DNA from: an uncultured Bacteroidales bacterium
Lineage (GTDB): Bacteria; Bacteroidota; Bacteroidia; Bacteroidales; F082
DNA length: 6,894 bases
NCBI GenBank assembly: GCA_937884015.1
Contig: CALGBV010000284.1
Location: 1-6,894, forward strand
Reading direction: 5' to 3'
The notes beneath the pieces are model-generated. The model searched no databases and was not told where the DNA came from. It saw only the letters and a list, made by a program, of their open reading frames with translations. Each line of letters starts with the position of its first letter. The stretch's first letter is position 1. A program made the translations under genes and the position numbers. Below are positions 6,759 through 6,894 of this stretch, piece by piece.

Positions 6759-6894
6759 TTTTCTTTATTTCTTTTTTCGCGGATGACGTGAACTAGGTGG
6801 GAGATTGTTTGGATTTCGTCGGTTGGGGTGGCAACAAATGGGAAAGTGTAAGTCGTTTCGTCACCAACGGTGGCCATGCGAATTGTGCCATAGT
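6755..6894 (-). CDS. C-terminal end of an unidentified minus-strand gene
   Basis: One minus-strand frame stays open from the right edge to a TAG at 6757-6755. It encodes about 46 residues that include YGTIRMATVGDETTYTFPFV and a lysine/arginine-rich end, EKRNKEN. Codon choice (many C-ending third positions such as ACC, GTC, ATC, GAC) resembles the other genes here, which supports real coding. The fragment starts as a beta-like segment and ends as a charged helix. I do not recognise the family, and the N-terminus lies outside the window. It converges on the small lipoprotein gene with a four-base overlap. Confidence 0.6.
   Translation of the reverse strand, partial: YGTIRMATVGDETTYTFPFVATPTDEIQTISHLVHVIREKRNKEN

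Noticed and set aside
6759..6777. T-rich tract after the lipoprotein stop as an intrinsic terminator
   Set aside because: No stable stem lies just upstream, and the tract is explained by Lys/Arg/Asn/Glu codons at the end of the convergent minus-strand gene.

Overview
The window looks like a chromosomal segment of a Bacteroidota organism, most likely Bacteroidales. The evidence is a MurF-alanine racemase fusion typical of that phylum, promoter elements matching the Bacteroidota -7 consensus TAnnTTTG, and a GH20 hexosaminidase carrying a lipoprotein signal and a discoidin-like tail. I see no mobile element, phage gene, CRISPR array, rRNA or tRNA. It is densely packed, with no gene-free stretch longer than about 180 bases.

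Layout. On the minus strand, read right to left, a divergent promoter region (about 5601-5778) drives the bifunctional murF-alr gene (5600 down to 3114). One base later comes a GH20 beta-N-acetylhexosaminidase lipoprotein (3112 down to 776). A 123-base gap holding a short perfect hairpin resembling a dispersed palindromic repeat follows, then a secreted DUF6624-like protein (652 down to 1) that runs off the left edge. On the plus strand, the same promoter region serves a TsaC/YrdC-type threonylcarbamoyl-AMP synthase (5779-6348). Two bases later comes a small lipoprotein (6351-6758) with a pilin-like C-terminal half. At the right edge the C-terminal end of an unidentified minus-strand gene converges on it, and the two stop codons share one CTAG.

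Functional picture. MurF-Alr supplies D-alanine and is annotated to join D-Ala-D-Ala to the peptidoglycan precursor. The exported hexosaminidase removes terminal N-acetylhexosamines from glycans. Their one-base spacing suggests co-transcription and coupled translation, joining a cytoplasmic wall-precursor enzyme to an envelope glycosidase. TsaC starts the t6A modification of ANN-decoding tRNAs and is a housekeeping gene. The least ordinary items are the small pilin-like lipoprotein, the DUF6624-like exported protein, the divergent ligase motifs in the MurF half, and the palindromic repeat.
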